A stretch of 64,000 bases of DNA from Streptomyces sp. NL15-2K (GTDB lineage Bacteria > Actinomycetota > Actinomycetes > Streptomycetales > Streptomycetaceae): the NCBI RefSeq assembly GCF_030551255.1, contig NZ_CP130630.1:8679001-8743000 (forward strand). The letters are read 5' to 3'. This document shows positions 42,030 through 49,960 of the stretch, piece after piece (the stretch's first letter is position 1; each line of letters begins with the position of its first letter). Made by a program: the position numbers and the translations under genes. The notes beneath the pieces are model-generated. The model had not been told where the DNA came from and did no database searches. It saw only the letters and a list, made by a program, of their open reading frames with translations.

Positions 42030-44078
42030 GTGTCCAAACTGACCGACGTGCCCAAACGGATCCTGATCGGGCGCGCACTGCGCAGTGATCGGCTCGGGGA
42101 AACGCTGCTGCCGAAACGCATCGCCCTCCCCGTCTTCGCCTCCGACCCCCTGTCCTCGGTGGCATATGCGCCTGGCGAGGTGCTGCTGGTCCTGTCCATC
42201 GCAGGCCTGTCGGCGTACCACTTCAGCCCCTGGATCGCCCTCGCGGTGGTCGTACTGATGTTCACGGTGGTCGCCTCCTACCGGCAGAACGTGCACGCCT
42301 ACCCCAGCGGCGGCGGCGACTACGAGGTGGCCAACACCAACCTGGGACCGAAGGCGGGCCTGACGGTGGCGAGCGCGCTGCTCGTCGACTACGTCCTGAC
42401 CGTCGCCGTGTCGATCTCGTCGGGCATCGAGAACCTGGGCTCCGCGATCCCGTTCGTCGTCGAGCACAAGGTGGCCTGCGCGGTCGCCGTGATCGTGCTG
42501 CTGACGCTGATGAACCTGCGCGGCGTCAGGGAGTCGGGCACGCTGTTCGCGATCCCGACCTACGTGTTCGTCGCGGGCGTCTTCACCATGCTCGCCTGGG
42601 GCGCGTTCCGCGGGCTCGTCCTGGACGACACCATGCGAGCGCCGACGGCGGACTACGAGATCAAGGCCGAACACCAGGGCCTGGCGGGCTTCGCCCTGGT
42701 CTTCCTGCTGCTGCGCGCCTTCTCCTCCGGCTGCGCCGCGCTCACCGGTGTCGAGGCGATCTCCAACGGCGTCCCGGCCTTCCGCAAGCCCAAGTCCAAG
42801 AACGCGGCGACCACGCTCGCGGCGATGGGCCTGCTCGCCGTCACCATGTTCTGCGGCATCATCGCGCTCGCCTCGGCGACCGACGTCCGCATGGCCGAGA
42901 ACCCGGCCGTCGACCTGGTCCGGGACGGCGTCCCGGCCGGTGCGGACTACGTCCAGAACCCGGTGATCTCCCAGGTCGCCGAGGCCGTCTTCGGCAACGG
43001 CAGCTTCCTGTTCATCGTGCTGGCCGCGGCCACCGCGCTGGTGCTTTTCCTGGCCGCGAACACCGCGTACAACGGCTTCCCGCTGCTCGGCTCGATCCTC
43101 GCCCAGGACCGCTATCTGCCCCGCCAGCTGCACACCCGCGGCGACCGCCTCGCCTTCTCCAACGGCATCGTGCTGCTCGCCGGCGCGGCCACGCTCCTGG
43201 TGTGGATCTACGGCGCCGACTCCACCCGGCTGATCCAGCTCTACATCGTCGGCGTGTTCGTGTCCTTCACGCTCAGCCAGACCGGCATGGTCCGCCACTG
43301 GAACCGCCACCTGGCCGCGGAGCGGGACCAGGCCAAGCGCCGCCGCATGATCCGCTCCCGTGCGATCAACGCCTTCGGCGCCTTCTTCACCGGCCTGGTG
43401 CTGGTGGTCGTGCTGGTCACCAAGTTCACGCACGGCGCGTGGGTGGCGCTGCTCGGCATGGTGATCTTCTACGCGACGATGTCGGCGATCCGCAGGCACT
43501 ACGACCGGGTCGCCGAGGAGATCGCCGCTCCCGAGGGCCCGAGCGACGACAGCGTACGGCCGTCCCGCGTGCACTCGGTCGTGCTGATCTCCAAGATCCA
43601 CCGACCGACGCTGCGGGCACTGGCGTACGCCAAGCTGATGCGCTCCGACACACTGGAGGCGCTCAGCGTCAACGTCGACCCGGCCGAGACCAAGGCGCTG
43701 CGCGAGGAGTGGGAGCGGCGCGGCATCGACGTACCGCTGAAGGTGCTGGACTCGCCGTACCGCGAGATCACGCGGCCGATCATCGAGTACGTCAAGAGCC
43801 TGCGCAAGGAGTCGCCGCGGGACGCGGTGTCCGTGATCATCCCCGAGTACGTGGTCGGCCACTGGTACGAGCAGTTGCTGCACAACCAGAGCGCGCTCCG
43901 GCTGAAGGGCCGTCTGCTGTTCACGCCGGGTGTCATGGTGACCTCGGTGCCCTACCAGCTGCAGTCCTCCGAGGTGGCGCGGCAGCGGGCCCGCAAGCGG
44001 CAGGAGTGGAACGCTCCGGGCTCGGTGCGGCGCGGTCCCGCTCAGGAGCGGGCGAAGGAGACGTCGCCACCGACGTAG
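42030..44078 (+). CDS. KimA-like potassium importer (APC superfamily)
   Basis: A 682-aa protein. An N-terminal transport domain of about 12 helices closely follows B. subtilis KimA (YdaO) as I recall it: SDPLSSVAYAPGE, SYRQNVHAYPSGGGDYEVA, LLVDYVLTVAVSISSG, AFSSGCAALTGVEAISN, RGDRLAFSNGI and FTLSQTGMVRHW. A C-terminal cytoplasmic USP-like domain (about 500-640, ending LLHNQSALRLKGRLLF) also matches. KimA is a high-affinity K+/H+ symporter inhibited by c-di-AMP. GTG 42030 chosen from the start of homology. It is divergent from two TrkA genes. Confidence 0.85.
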   Translation: MSKLTDVPKRILIGRALRSDRLGETLLPKRIALPVFASDPLSSVAYAPGEVLLVLSIAGLSAYHFSPWIALAVVVLMFTVVASYRQNVHAYPSGGGDYEVANTNLGPKAGLTVASALLVDYVLTVAVSISSGIENLGSAIPFVVEHKVACAVAVIVLLTLMNLRGVRESGTLFAIPTYVFVAGVFTMLAWGAFRGLVLDDTMRAPTADYEIKAEHQGLAGFALVFLLLRAFSSGCAALTGVEAISNGVPAFRKPKSKNAATTLAAMGLLAVTMFCGIIALASATDVRMAENPAVDLVRDGVPAGADYVQNPVISQVAEAVFGNGSFLFIVLAAATALVLFLAANTAYNGFPLLGSILAQDRYLPRQLHTRGDRLAFSNGIVLLAGAATLLVWIYGADSTRLIQLYIVGVFVSFTLSQTGMVRHWNRHLAAERDQAKRRRMIRSRAINAFGAFFTGLVLVVVLVTKFTHGAWVALLGMVIFYATMSAIRRHYDRVAEEIAAPEGPSDDSVRPSRVHSVVLISKIHRPTLRALAYAKLMRSDTLEALSVNVDPAETKALREEWERRGIDVPLKVLDSPYREITRPIIEYVKSLRKESPRDAVSVIIPEYVVGHWYEQLLHNQSALRLKGRLLFTPGVMVTSVPYQLQSSEVARQRARKRQEWNAPGSVRRGPAQERAKETSPPT

Positions 44079-44133
44079 ACTGGTGGGCTGTTGTCCGGCC
44101 ATCCCCTATTCGATGTTGTGGAGTCACCCCGCC

Positions 44134-45462
44134 ATGCAGGCAGAACCGAAGAAGTCGCTGGTGGGGGAGGAGTACGAGGTCGAGGTCGGCCCCGTCGCCC
44201 ACGGCGGGCACTGCATCGCCCGTACCGAGGAGGGCCAGGTGCTGTTCGTCCGGCACACGCTGCCCGGCGAGCGGGTCGTGGCGCGCGTGACGGAAGGCGA
44301 GGAAAGTGCGCGTTTCCTGCGGGCGGACGCGGTCTCGGTCCTGTCGCCGTCCAAGGACCGGATCGAGGCGCCCTGCCCGTACGCCGGTCCCGGCCGCTGC
44401 GGCGGCTGCGACTGGCAGCACGCCAAGCCGGGCGCCCAGCGCCGGATGAAGGGCGAGGTCGTCGCCGAGCAGTTGCAGCGGCTCGCCGGTCTCACGCCGG
44501 AGGAGGCCGGCTGGGACGGCACGGTGATGCCGGCCGAGGGTGACAAGCTGCCGGCGGGTCAGGTGCCGCAGTGGCGGACGCGCGTGCAGTACGCGGTGAC
44601 CCCCGACGGTCACGCCGGTCTGCGCCGGCACCGCTCGCACGAGGTCGAGCCGATCGACCACTGCATGATCGCGGCCGAGGGCGTCAGCGAGCTGGGCATC
44701 GAGAAGCGTGACTGGACGGGCATGGAGTCCGTCGAGGCGATCGCGGCGACGGGCTCGCAGGACCGCCAGGTGATCCTGACGCCGAAGCCGGGCGCGCGGC
44801 TGCCGATCGTGGAGCTGGACAAGCCGGTCTCGGTGATGCGGGTGGAGGAGAAGGACGGCGGGGTCCACCGGGTCCACGGCCGCCCCTTCGTCCGCGAACG
44901 CGCCGACGGCCGTACCCACCGGGTCGGCAGCGGGGGCTTCTGGCAGGTGCACCCGAAGGCCGCGGACACCCTCGTGACGGCCGTGATGCAGGGCCTGCTG
45001 CCCCGCAAGGGCGAGATGGCGCTGGACCTTTACTGCGGCGTGGGGTTGTTCGCGGGGGCGTTGGCCGACCGGCTGGGCGAGAAGGGCGCGGTCCTCGGCA
45101 TCGAGTCCGGCAAGCGCGCGGTGGAGGACGCCCGGCACAACCTCGCCGACTTCGACCGCGTGCGCATCGAGCAGGGCAAGGTCGAGGCTGTGCTGCCGCG
45201 CACCGGGATCACCGAGGTCGACCTGATCGTCCTGGACCCGCCGCGGGCGGGCGCCGGCCGGAAGACGGTCGAGCATCTGTCGTCGCTGGGGGCGCGGAGG
45301 ATCGCGTATGTGGCTTGTGATCCGGCGGCGTTGGCGCGGGACGTGGCGTACTTCCGGGACGGTGGTTACCGGGTGCGGACGCTGCGGGTGTTCGATCTGT
45401 TTCCTATGACGCATCATGTGGAGTGCGTGGCGGTTTTGGAGCCGGTCGCGAAGGGGCGCTGA
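44134..45462 (+). CDS. RNA m5U methyltransferase (RlmD/TrmA family)
   Basis: A 442-aa protein. An N-terminal TRAM domain (about 9-70) is followed by an iron-sulfur cluster site from Cys81, Cys89, Cys92 and Cys177. The SAM-binding part has GFWQVHP, DLYCGVGLFAG and LDPPRAG, with the catalytic Cys in VACDPAALARD. It methylates a uridine in rRNA or tRNA; the family is clear, the exact target is not. The final residues FPMTHHVECVAVLEP are encoded by the 58-bp stretch that recurs twice downstream, so this gene's 3' end appears to be an integration site. Confidence 0.92.
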   Translation: MQAEPKKSLVGEEYEVEVGPVAHGGHCIARTEEGQVLFVRHTLPGERVVARVTEGEESARFLRADAVSVLSPSKDRIEAPCPYAGPGRCGGCDWQHAKPGAQRRMKGEVVAEQLQRLAGLTPEEAGWDGTVMPAEGDKLPAGQVPQWRTRVQYAVTPDGHAGLRRHRSHEVEPIDHCMIAAEGVSELGIEKRDWTGMESVEAIAATGSQDRQVILTPKPGARLPIVELDKPVSVMRVEEKDGGVHRVHGRPFVRERADGRTHRVGSGGFWQVHPKAADTLVTAVMQGLLPRKGEMALDLYCGVGLFAGALADRLGEKGAVLGIESGKRAVEDARHNLADFDRVRIEQGKVEAVLPRTGITEVDLIVLDPPRAGAGRKTVEHLSSLGARRIAYVACDPAALARDVAYFRDGGYRVRTLRVFDLFPMTHHVECVAVLEPVAKGR

Positions 45463-45480
45463 TCTGCGGTTACTTCGAAG
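45405..45480 (+). repeat. Att-like copy A, 3' end of the methyltransferase gene
   Basis: The 58 bases 45405-45462 (TATGACGCATCATGTGG... to TGA) recur at 54227 and 60792 with no indels and about 80% identity by eye. Similarity to copy C continues past the stop (TGATCTGCGGTTACT versus TGACCTGCCGTTACT). This copy completes the intact gene. Confidence 0.75.
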
Positions 45481-45529
45481 GTGACCTCGTCCGACCTGTT
45501 TCCGGACTGCCATGGAGTCCCGGACGCGA

Positions 45530-46206
45530 TCAGCCGATGTCCGGATCACTGGCCTCTTCGAGGAGACGGGTTGCGAGGTCGTCGGCCCACTCCACGGCCC
45601 AGGAGCGGAGAGCGGTAATGGTGGCGTCATCGAGCCCATAGGCGGTGAAGGCTTCGTCGTCGGTCCACTCAGCGCCGGTGAGGTTCGACTGCAGATCCTC
45701 ACGCTCGAAGCGGCCACGCGCGTGACGGCGGCCGAACTCCTCGAGCTCGGCATTGGTCCAGCGGCGGGAGGCTGCGAACACGTCGATCAGGTCGCGGGGC
45801 GCTCCGCGGTCGGCGAGGGCGCGGACTTTGTCCCGATCACGTCCTCCTCAGCGAGGACGGGCCCGTACGGGCTCTGGGCGACCGGCCGCCAGAAGATCTC
45901 CTTGAGGATGTCGACCTCGCACTCCTGCCCGGTGACCGGGTCGGTCACGGTGAAGCGGGCGGACAGCGGGGCGGTCTCCAGCGCGTGCACCTTCCAGCTG
46001 CGGGCTTCCAGGCCGGCGCGGAGCGTGGCGGCGATGTCGGCCATGGGCGCCGGGTTCTCGGTGGCGACGTCGAGGTCCTGGCTGGGGCGGTTCACGAGGC
46101 GGTGTGCCCGCACGGCGTATCCACCGGTGAGAACCAGTGGATACGGGGAACCGAGCGCGATCACATCCGCCAGGAGCCGCGTGTGCAGCTCCGGCATGTC
46201 CGTCAC
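45530..46206 (-). pseudogene. AbiEii-type nucleotidyltransferase toxin, frameshifted
   Basis: The 5' part (GTG 46206) encodes LVLTGGYAVRAHRL and SQDLDVATE, the nucleotidyltransferase GG...D-x-D core of AbiEii toxins, as far as EEDVIGTK. At about 45824-45830 one base is missing: GGGACAAAGTCCGC reads on as nonsense. In the next frame it continues as VRALADRGAPRDLIDVFAASRRW to the stop at 45530, as intact homologues would. Joined, the protein would be about 225 aa. Part of the 3' region (45633-45698) recurs at 54668-54733. The system is probably inactive unless frameshifting restores it. Confidence 0.8.
45633..45698. repeat. AbiEii segment duplicated at 54668-54733 (copy A')
   Basis: A 66-base stretch of the AbiEii pseudogene that is repeated, diverged but without indels by eye, 9 kb downstream next to att-like copy B. 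Confidence 0.75.
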
Positions 46207-46595
46207 GCGGCTGCCCGGGTGCGGGAGGCGAGCTGGGGGAAGGCGTCTTCCCATACGGCGCGCACGGTGCGGCCGACGAGGGTGCGCAGCACCGGCCACA
46301 GCTGGAGGAGCAGGTCCTGGTTGAGGTAGCGGGGCAGGTCGTCGTGCAGGCCCTCGTGCAGGACGGTGCGGTACAGGCCCATACGCTGGCGCGGCTTGCC
46401 CAGGTCGTACGAGGTCATCCCCGACCAGGCCATGTGCAGCGGCAGATCCACGACACCGTGGGTCGGCCCGCGCAGCTCGTCCAGCGACTCCGGCAGACGG
46501 CGGCGGAACTTCTCACAGTACAGCGCGAGGTCTTCGGCGACCGCGCCCGGGAGGTCGTTCGGTGTGGGTGCGGGATGCTGCGGGCTGGAGGGCAT
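46203..46595 (-). CDS. Putative partner (antitoxin-like) of the AbiEii toxin
   Basis: A 130-aa protein; ATG 46595. It overlaps the toxin start by four bases (GTGA), the arrangement of a toxin-antitoxin operon with this gene first. The sequence (HGVVDLPLHMAWSG, SYDLGKPRQRMGLYRTVLHEG, RYLNQDLLLQLWPVLRTLVG) has no AbiEi winged-helix signature that I recognise. I recall near-identical proteins beside AbiEii genes in other Streptomyces. Composition is helical and cytoplasmic. It could neutralise the nucleotidyltransferase; with the toxin frameshifted it may now be free of selection. Confidence 0.65.
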   Translation of the reverse strand: MPSSPQHPAPTPNDLPGAVAEDLALYCEKFRRRLPESLDELRGPTHGVVDLPLHMAWSGMTSYDLGKPRQRMGLYRTVLHEGLHDDLPRYLNQDLLLQLWPVLRTLVGRTVRAVWEDAFPQLASRTRAAA

Positions 46596-46868
46596 GACTC
46601 CATTATGGCGGCGGGAGAAGCGGTGAGAGTCATGATGTGCGAGCCTGCGTCCGGAGTGAGGGGGAGCGGGCTCGTGGAGGGGAGCTGGTCGCGGCCTGCT
46701 CCGCTCGAAGATGAGGCATGGACTGTCGGCCATGACGCTCGTTTGACGCTCTGGGCGCCCGTACGCGGGGCAGCGAGCCGAGAAGGAGCGCCACGCGTTG
46801 CACCGGTCTCGGCGAGGTATCCCCGAGTCCCGGTGGCAGTGATGAGTGCCTGAAAGCCCCCGCTTCGG
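46596..46868. other. Gap with candidate integrase arm-type repeats
   Basis: No gene is supported here. The region contains the direct repeat pair TGACGCTCGT-TTGACGCTC at 46733-46751, which is also found near att-like copies B and C. Confidence 0.45.
46733..46751 (+). repeat. Tandem TGACGCTC repeats, site 1
   Basis: TGACGCTC at 46733 and TTGACGCTC at 46743, ten bases apart. The same pair is at 54461-54480 and 60687-60706. Ten-base spaced direct repeats are typical arm-type sites of tyrosine recombinases. Confidence 0.5.
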
Positions 46869-47936
46869 TCAGCGCACGATGGCGCGCAGCAGTTCCACTC
46901 CCATCTGCATCAGCTTCTGCACATCGACCCGGTGGTAGACGTATCTGCCGCTTCGCTCTGAGGTGAGCACGCCAGCCGCGCGGAGTCTGGCGAGATGCCG
47001 TGACACCTGCGGTCGGTTCATTTCCATACGGCGGGCGAGATCGGAGGTGGTGATCGCCTCGTTCACCAGATGACGGCACATGGCCAGGCGCGCCGGATCC
47101 GACAGAATGGTCAGCCGTTGCTGCATTTCGTCGATGGACGCGGGCTGGCTGTGCCAGGCCACCGGATAATGCACCACCACGGGGAAACCGGCCTCACCGC
47201 GAATGATGAGGTGCGGGCGTCCGTGAATGGTCGGGACGAGAAGGGTGCTGTTTCCCCGGACGGCGACGGTCAGATTCTGTAGTTTGTCGAAGCGCACCGC
47301 CCTGCCGCCCTGGACCGGCTGGGCGGCAGGGCTGACCGACGAGATCAGCTCGGCGAGCGGCAGCCCGCGCAGCCTCGAACGGGTCTGGTCGGCCTCCTCG
47401 CGCAGTCGGTCGTGAATACGCTCCCATTCCTCGGCGAAGAATTCCTCGACGCAGTCCGTCAATGTCCGCACCAGCACGGCGCGAAATTCCTCCGCGTCGT
47501 CGACAAGCGACCTCGCCAGCTCACCGCGTGAGAACGAGCGCGCTTCGCACGCGGCGATGAATTCGCCCGGCCGGGAAACCGCCTGCCGGGGATCGAAGTC
47601 TCCGCCCTGGATCGTGTAGGCGGCGGCCTCGACGAAATCGCGCTCCGGAAGTCGCGACAGCCGCTCGATCTCCGCATCCACGTCCGTGTCGAGCGGGCCG
47701 CTCAACGGCAGCAGCAGACGGCAGCGGCGGCGGGCCCAGAGCGGCGCGAAGCGCGTCAGCCGGGCCCGCAGATCCGGAGACAGCGCCTCGTCGGTCCGCA
47801 CCAGCCACGCCCGGAATTCGAGGTGATGGTCGGGCTCCGCGAGCGCGTGCAGACAAGCCTGGAGCTCGGAGATCGGTGAGATGCCGATCTGCACGTCGGA
47901 GCTGTTCGCCCCCCTGAGGTCAAGTAGCACCGGCAC
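46869..47936 (-). CDS. ArsR-type transcriptional regulator with N-terminal DUF5937-like domain
   Basis: A 355-aa protein. The long N-terminal part (about 1-265) begins with LDLRGANSSDVQIGISPISELQACL, the start of DUF5937-type regulators. The C-terminal ArsR winged helix (about 270-355) has RLTILSDPARLAMCRHLVN and NRPQVSRHLARLRAAGVLTSERSGRYVYHRVD. There are no clear metal-binding CxC motifs, so it probably senses a small molecule through the N-terminal domain. GTG 47936 as start; a GTG six bases inside is possible. It is divergent from the hydrolase-CapA-AbgT operon and is the obvious regulator of it. Confidence 0.82.
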   Translation of the reverse strand: MPVLLDLRGANSSDVQIGISPISELQACLHALAEPDHHLEFRAWLVRTDEALSPDLRARLTRFAPLWARRRCRLLLPLSGPLDTDVDAEIERLSRLPERDFVEAAAYTIQGGDFDPRQAVSRPGEFIAACEARSFSRGELARSLVDDAEEFRAVLVRTLTDCVEEFFAEEWERIHDRLREEADQTRSRLRGLPLAELISSVSPAAQPVQGGRAVRFDKLQNLTVAVRGNSTLLVPTIHGRPHLIIRGEAGFPVVVHYPVAWHSQPASIDEMQQRLTILSDPARLAMCRHLVNEAITTSDLARRMEMNRPQVSRHLARLRAAGVLTSERSGRYVYHRVDVQKLMQMGVELLRAIVR

Positions 47937-48052
47937 CCGGTCAGCCTAGCCCGACTGTTGTCGCCCCCGCGATAACAGTGGGTTCACGCCGTGGTCAGCG
48001 GCGTAGCGTCCCCGCCCACATACAGCGATGCGAGCGATGTGAAGGAGTGCAT

Positions 48053-49960
48053 GTGGTGGACAGTGCGGGTGGGCACGAGGTCTGGCAACGCGTATCGGAG
48101 CCGGGTTCAGGGTGGCGTCAGGTGATCTCGGTGCCGGTGCACGACGGCGTCGAACTCGTCGCGGACGTCTACGCCGCCGAGCCGGACCCGGCTCCCCGGC
48201 CGGTCCTGCTGGAGCGCACGCCCTACGGCCGCCGCAGGTCACGCGGCTCGGACGGCGCCTTCGAGTCCTGGAACCCGCCTCCGCCGGAGGCGGTGTGCCG
48301 GCGCCTCGTCGAACGCGGCTACCACGTCGTCCGTCAGGACTGTCGCGGCCGGGGCGACTCCGGTGGCGCGTTCGTGAAGTACCTCAACGAGGCGGAGGAC
48401 GGCCACGACACCGTCGAGTGGATCGCCGCCCAACCGTGGTGCGACGGACGGGTGGCGACGATGGGAGTGTCCTACGCCGCACACGTGCAGACCGCGCTCG
48501 CCTCGCTGGGCACCCAGCACCTGTCCGCGATGTTCCTCGACTCCGGCGGCTTCGCGAGCGCCTACGAGACCGGCGTCCGCATGGGCGGGGCCTTCGAACT
48601 CAAGCAGGCCACCTGGGCCTTCGCCCGCGCCAAGACCAGCGCGGAGACCCTCGCCGACCCCGTCAGGGCCGCCGCGCTCGACACCGAGTCGATCGAGGAG
48701 TGGTTCCGGCACCTGCCATGGCGCCGGGGCCACTCACCCCTGCGGCACGCACCGGAGTACGAGGGCTATCTCTTCGAGCAGTGGGAGCACGGCCGCTTCG
48801 GGCCGTACTGGCAGCAGCTGGGCCTCTACGGGCGGGGACACTTCGACCGTTTCCCCGACGTGCCGAGTCTGCACATCTCCAGTTGGTACGACCCCTACAT
48901 CCAGACCGCTGTCGAGAACTTCCGCGAACTCGGCGCACGCAAGACGAGCCCGGCGTATCTGGTGCTCGGGCCGTGGACCCACGGCAAGCGGAGCCTCTCG
49001 TACGCGGGGGACGTCGATTTCGGCCCCGAGGCGACGCTGGACGGCAACCTGGCGCCCGACTACGTCGAGTTCCGGGCCGACTGGTTCGACTCCCAGCTGA
49101 ACCCGACGGCGTGCAAGCCCCCGGCCGTCCGGTACTTCCGGATGGGCGGCGGCTCGGGGAAGCGCAACGCCGACGGCCGGCTCGACCACGGCGGTCGCTG
49201 GCTGAGCAGCTCGACCTGGCCGCCGGAGTCGTCGTACACCTCGCGGTTCTTCCTCAACGCGGACGGCAGTCTCACCTCGGAGCGCCGAGCTGCGGGGGAG
49301 TCCCCGGAGTCCCAGGAGGCCGCGGAGGCCCCGGAGTTTCTGGAGTACGACCACGATCCCCGTGACCCGGTGCCGACGATCGGTGGGCAGGTCACGTCGG
49401 GTGAACCGGTGATGGTGGGCGGGGCCTTCGACCAGCGCCCCGACGACCGGACGTTCTCCCTGTCCCGGTCGCGGCTGCCGCTCGCCTCCCGGCCCGACGT
49501 CCTCACCTTCGAGACCGAGCCGCTGGAGAAGGACGTCGTCGTGGCCGGTCCGGTCGTCGCCCGGCTCACGGTGTCGTCGAGCGCGGCCGACACCGACTTC
49601 ACCGTCAAGCTGGTCGACGTACACCCGCCGAGCGCCGACTACCCCGCCGGCTTCGCCATGAACCTCACCGACGGCATCCTCCGGTGTCGCTACCGGGACT
49701 CGTTCGAGACACCGTCACCACTCGAACCCGGGCGGATCTACGACGTGACGGTCGATGCGCCCGGCACCGCCAACCTCTTCGCCCGTGGCCACCGGATCCG
49801 GGTGGACATCAGCTCCAGCAACTTTCCCCGGTTCGACGTCAACTCCGGCACCGGCGAGCCGGAGACCACCGACCGCCGTCAGGTGATCGCGACGAACAGG
49901 GTCTTCGTCGACGGGCGCTCCACCATCACGCTGCACCTCCTCTCCGTGGAGCAGATATGA
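48053..49960 (+). CDS. CocE/NonD (peptidase S15) family hydrolase
   Basis: A 635-aa alpha/beta-hydrolase. Start GTG 48053, five bases after GAAGGAG. Catalytic triad: Ser140 in GVSYAA, Asp280 in SWYDPY, His310 in GPWTHG. A C-terminal jelly-roll domain (about 380-635) is typical of X-Pro dipeptidyl-peptidase/CocE/alpha-amino-acid ester hydrolases. No signal peptide is seen. It cleaves an ester or amide; with CapA and AbgT next door an acyl- or glutamyl-conjugated substrate is plausible. The next gene overlaps by four bases (ATGA). Confidence 0.9.
   Translation: MVDSAGGHEVWQRVSEPGSGWRQVISVPVHDGVELVADVYAAEPDPAPRPVLLERTPYGRRRSRGSDGAFESWNPPPPEAVCRRLVERGYHVVRQDCRGRGDSGGAFVKYLNEAEDGHDTVEWIAAQPWCDGRVATMGVSYAAHVQTALASLGTQHLSAMFLDSGGFASAYETGVRMGGAFELKQATWAFARAKTSAETLADPVRAAALDTESIEEWFRHLPWRRGHSPLRHAPEYEGYLFEQWEHGRFGPYWQQLGLYGRGHFDRFPDVPSLHISSWYDPYIQTAVENFRELGARKTSPAYLVLGPWTHGKRSLSYAGDVDFGPEATLDGNLAPDYVEFRADWFDSQLNPTACKPPAVRYFRMGGGSGKRNADGRLDHGGRWLSSSTWPPESSYTSRFFLNADGSLTSERRAAGESPESQEAAEAPEFLEYDHDPRDPVPTIGGQVTSGEPVMVGGAFDQRPDDRTFSLSRSRLPLASRPDVLTFETEPLEKDVVVAGPVVARLTVSSSAADTDFTVKLVDVHPPSADYPAGFAMNLTDGILRCRYRDSFETPSPLEPGRIYDVTVDAPGTANLFARGHRIRVDISSSNFPRFDVNSGTGEPETTDRRQVIATNRVFVDGRSTITLHLLSVEQI

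Noticed and set aside
42015..44102. A 695-aa open frame opposite the KimA-like transporter
   Set aside because: Low-complexity Arg/His/Asp/Gly-rich translation with no motifs. It is a shadow of the transporter frame.
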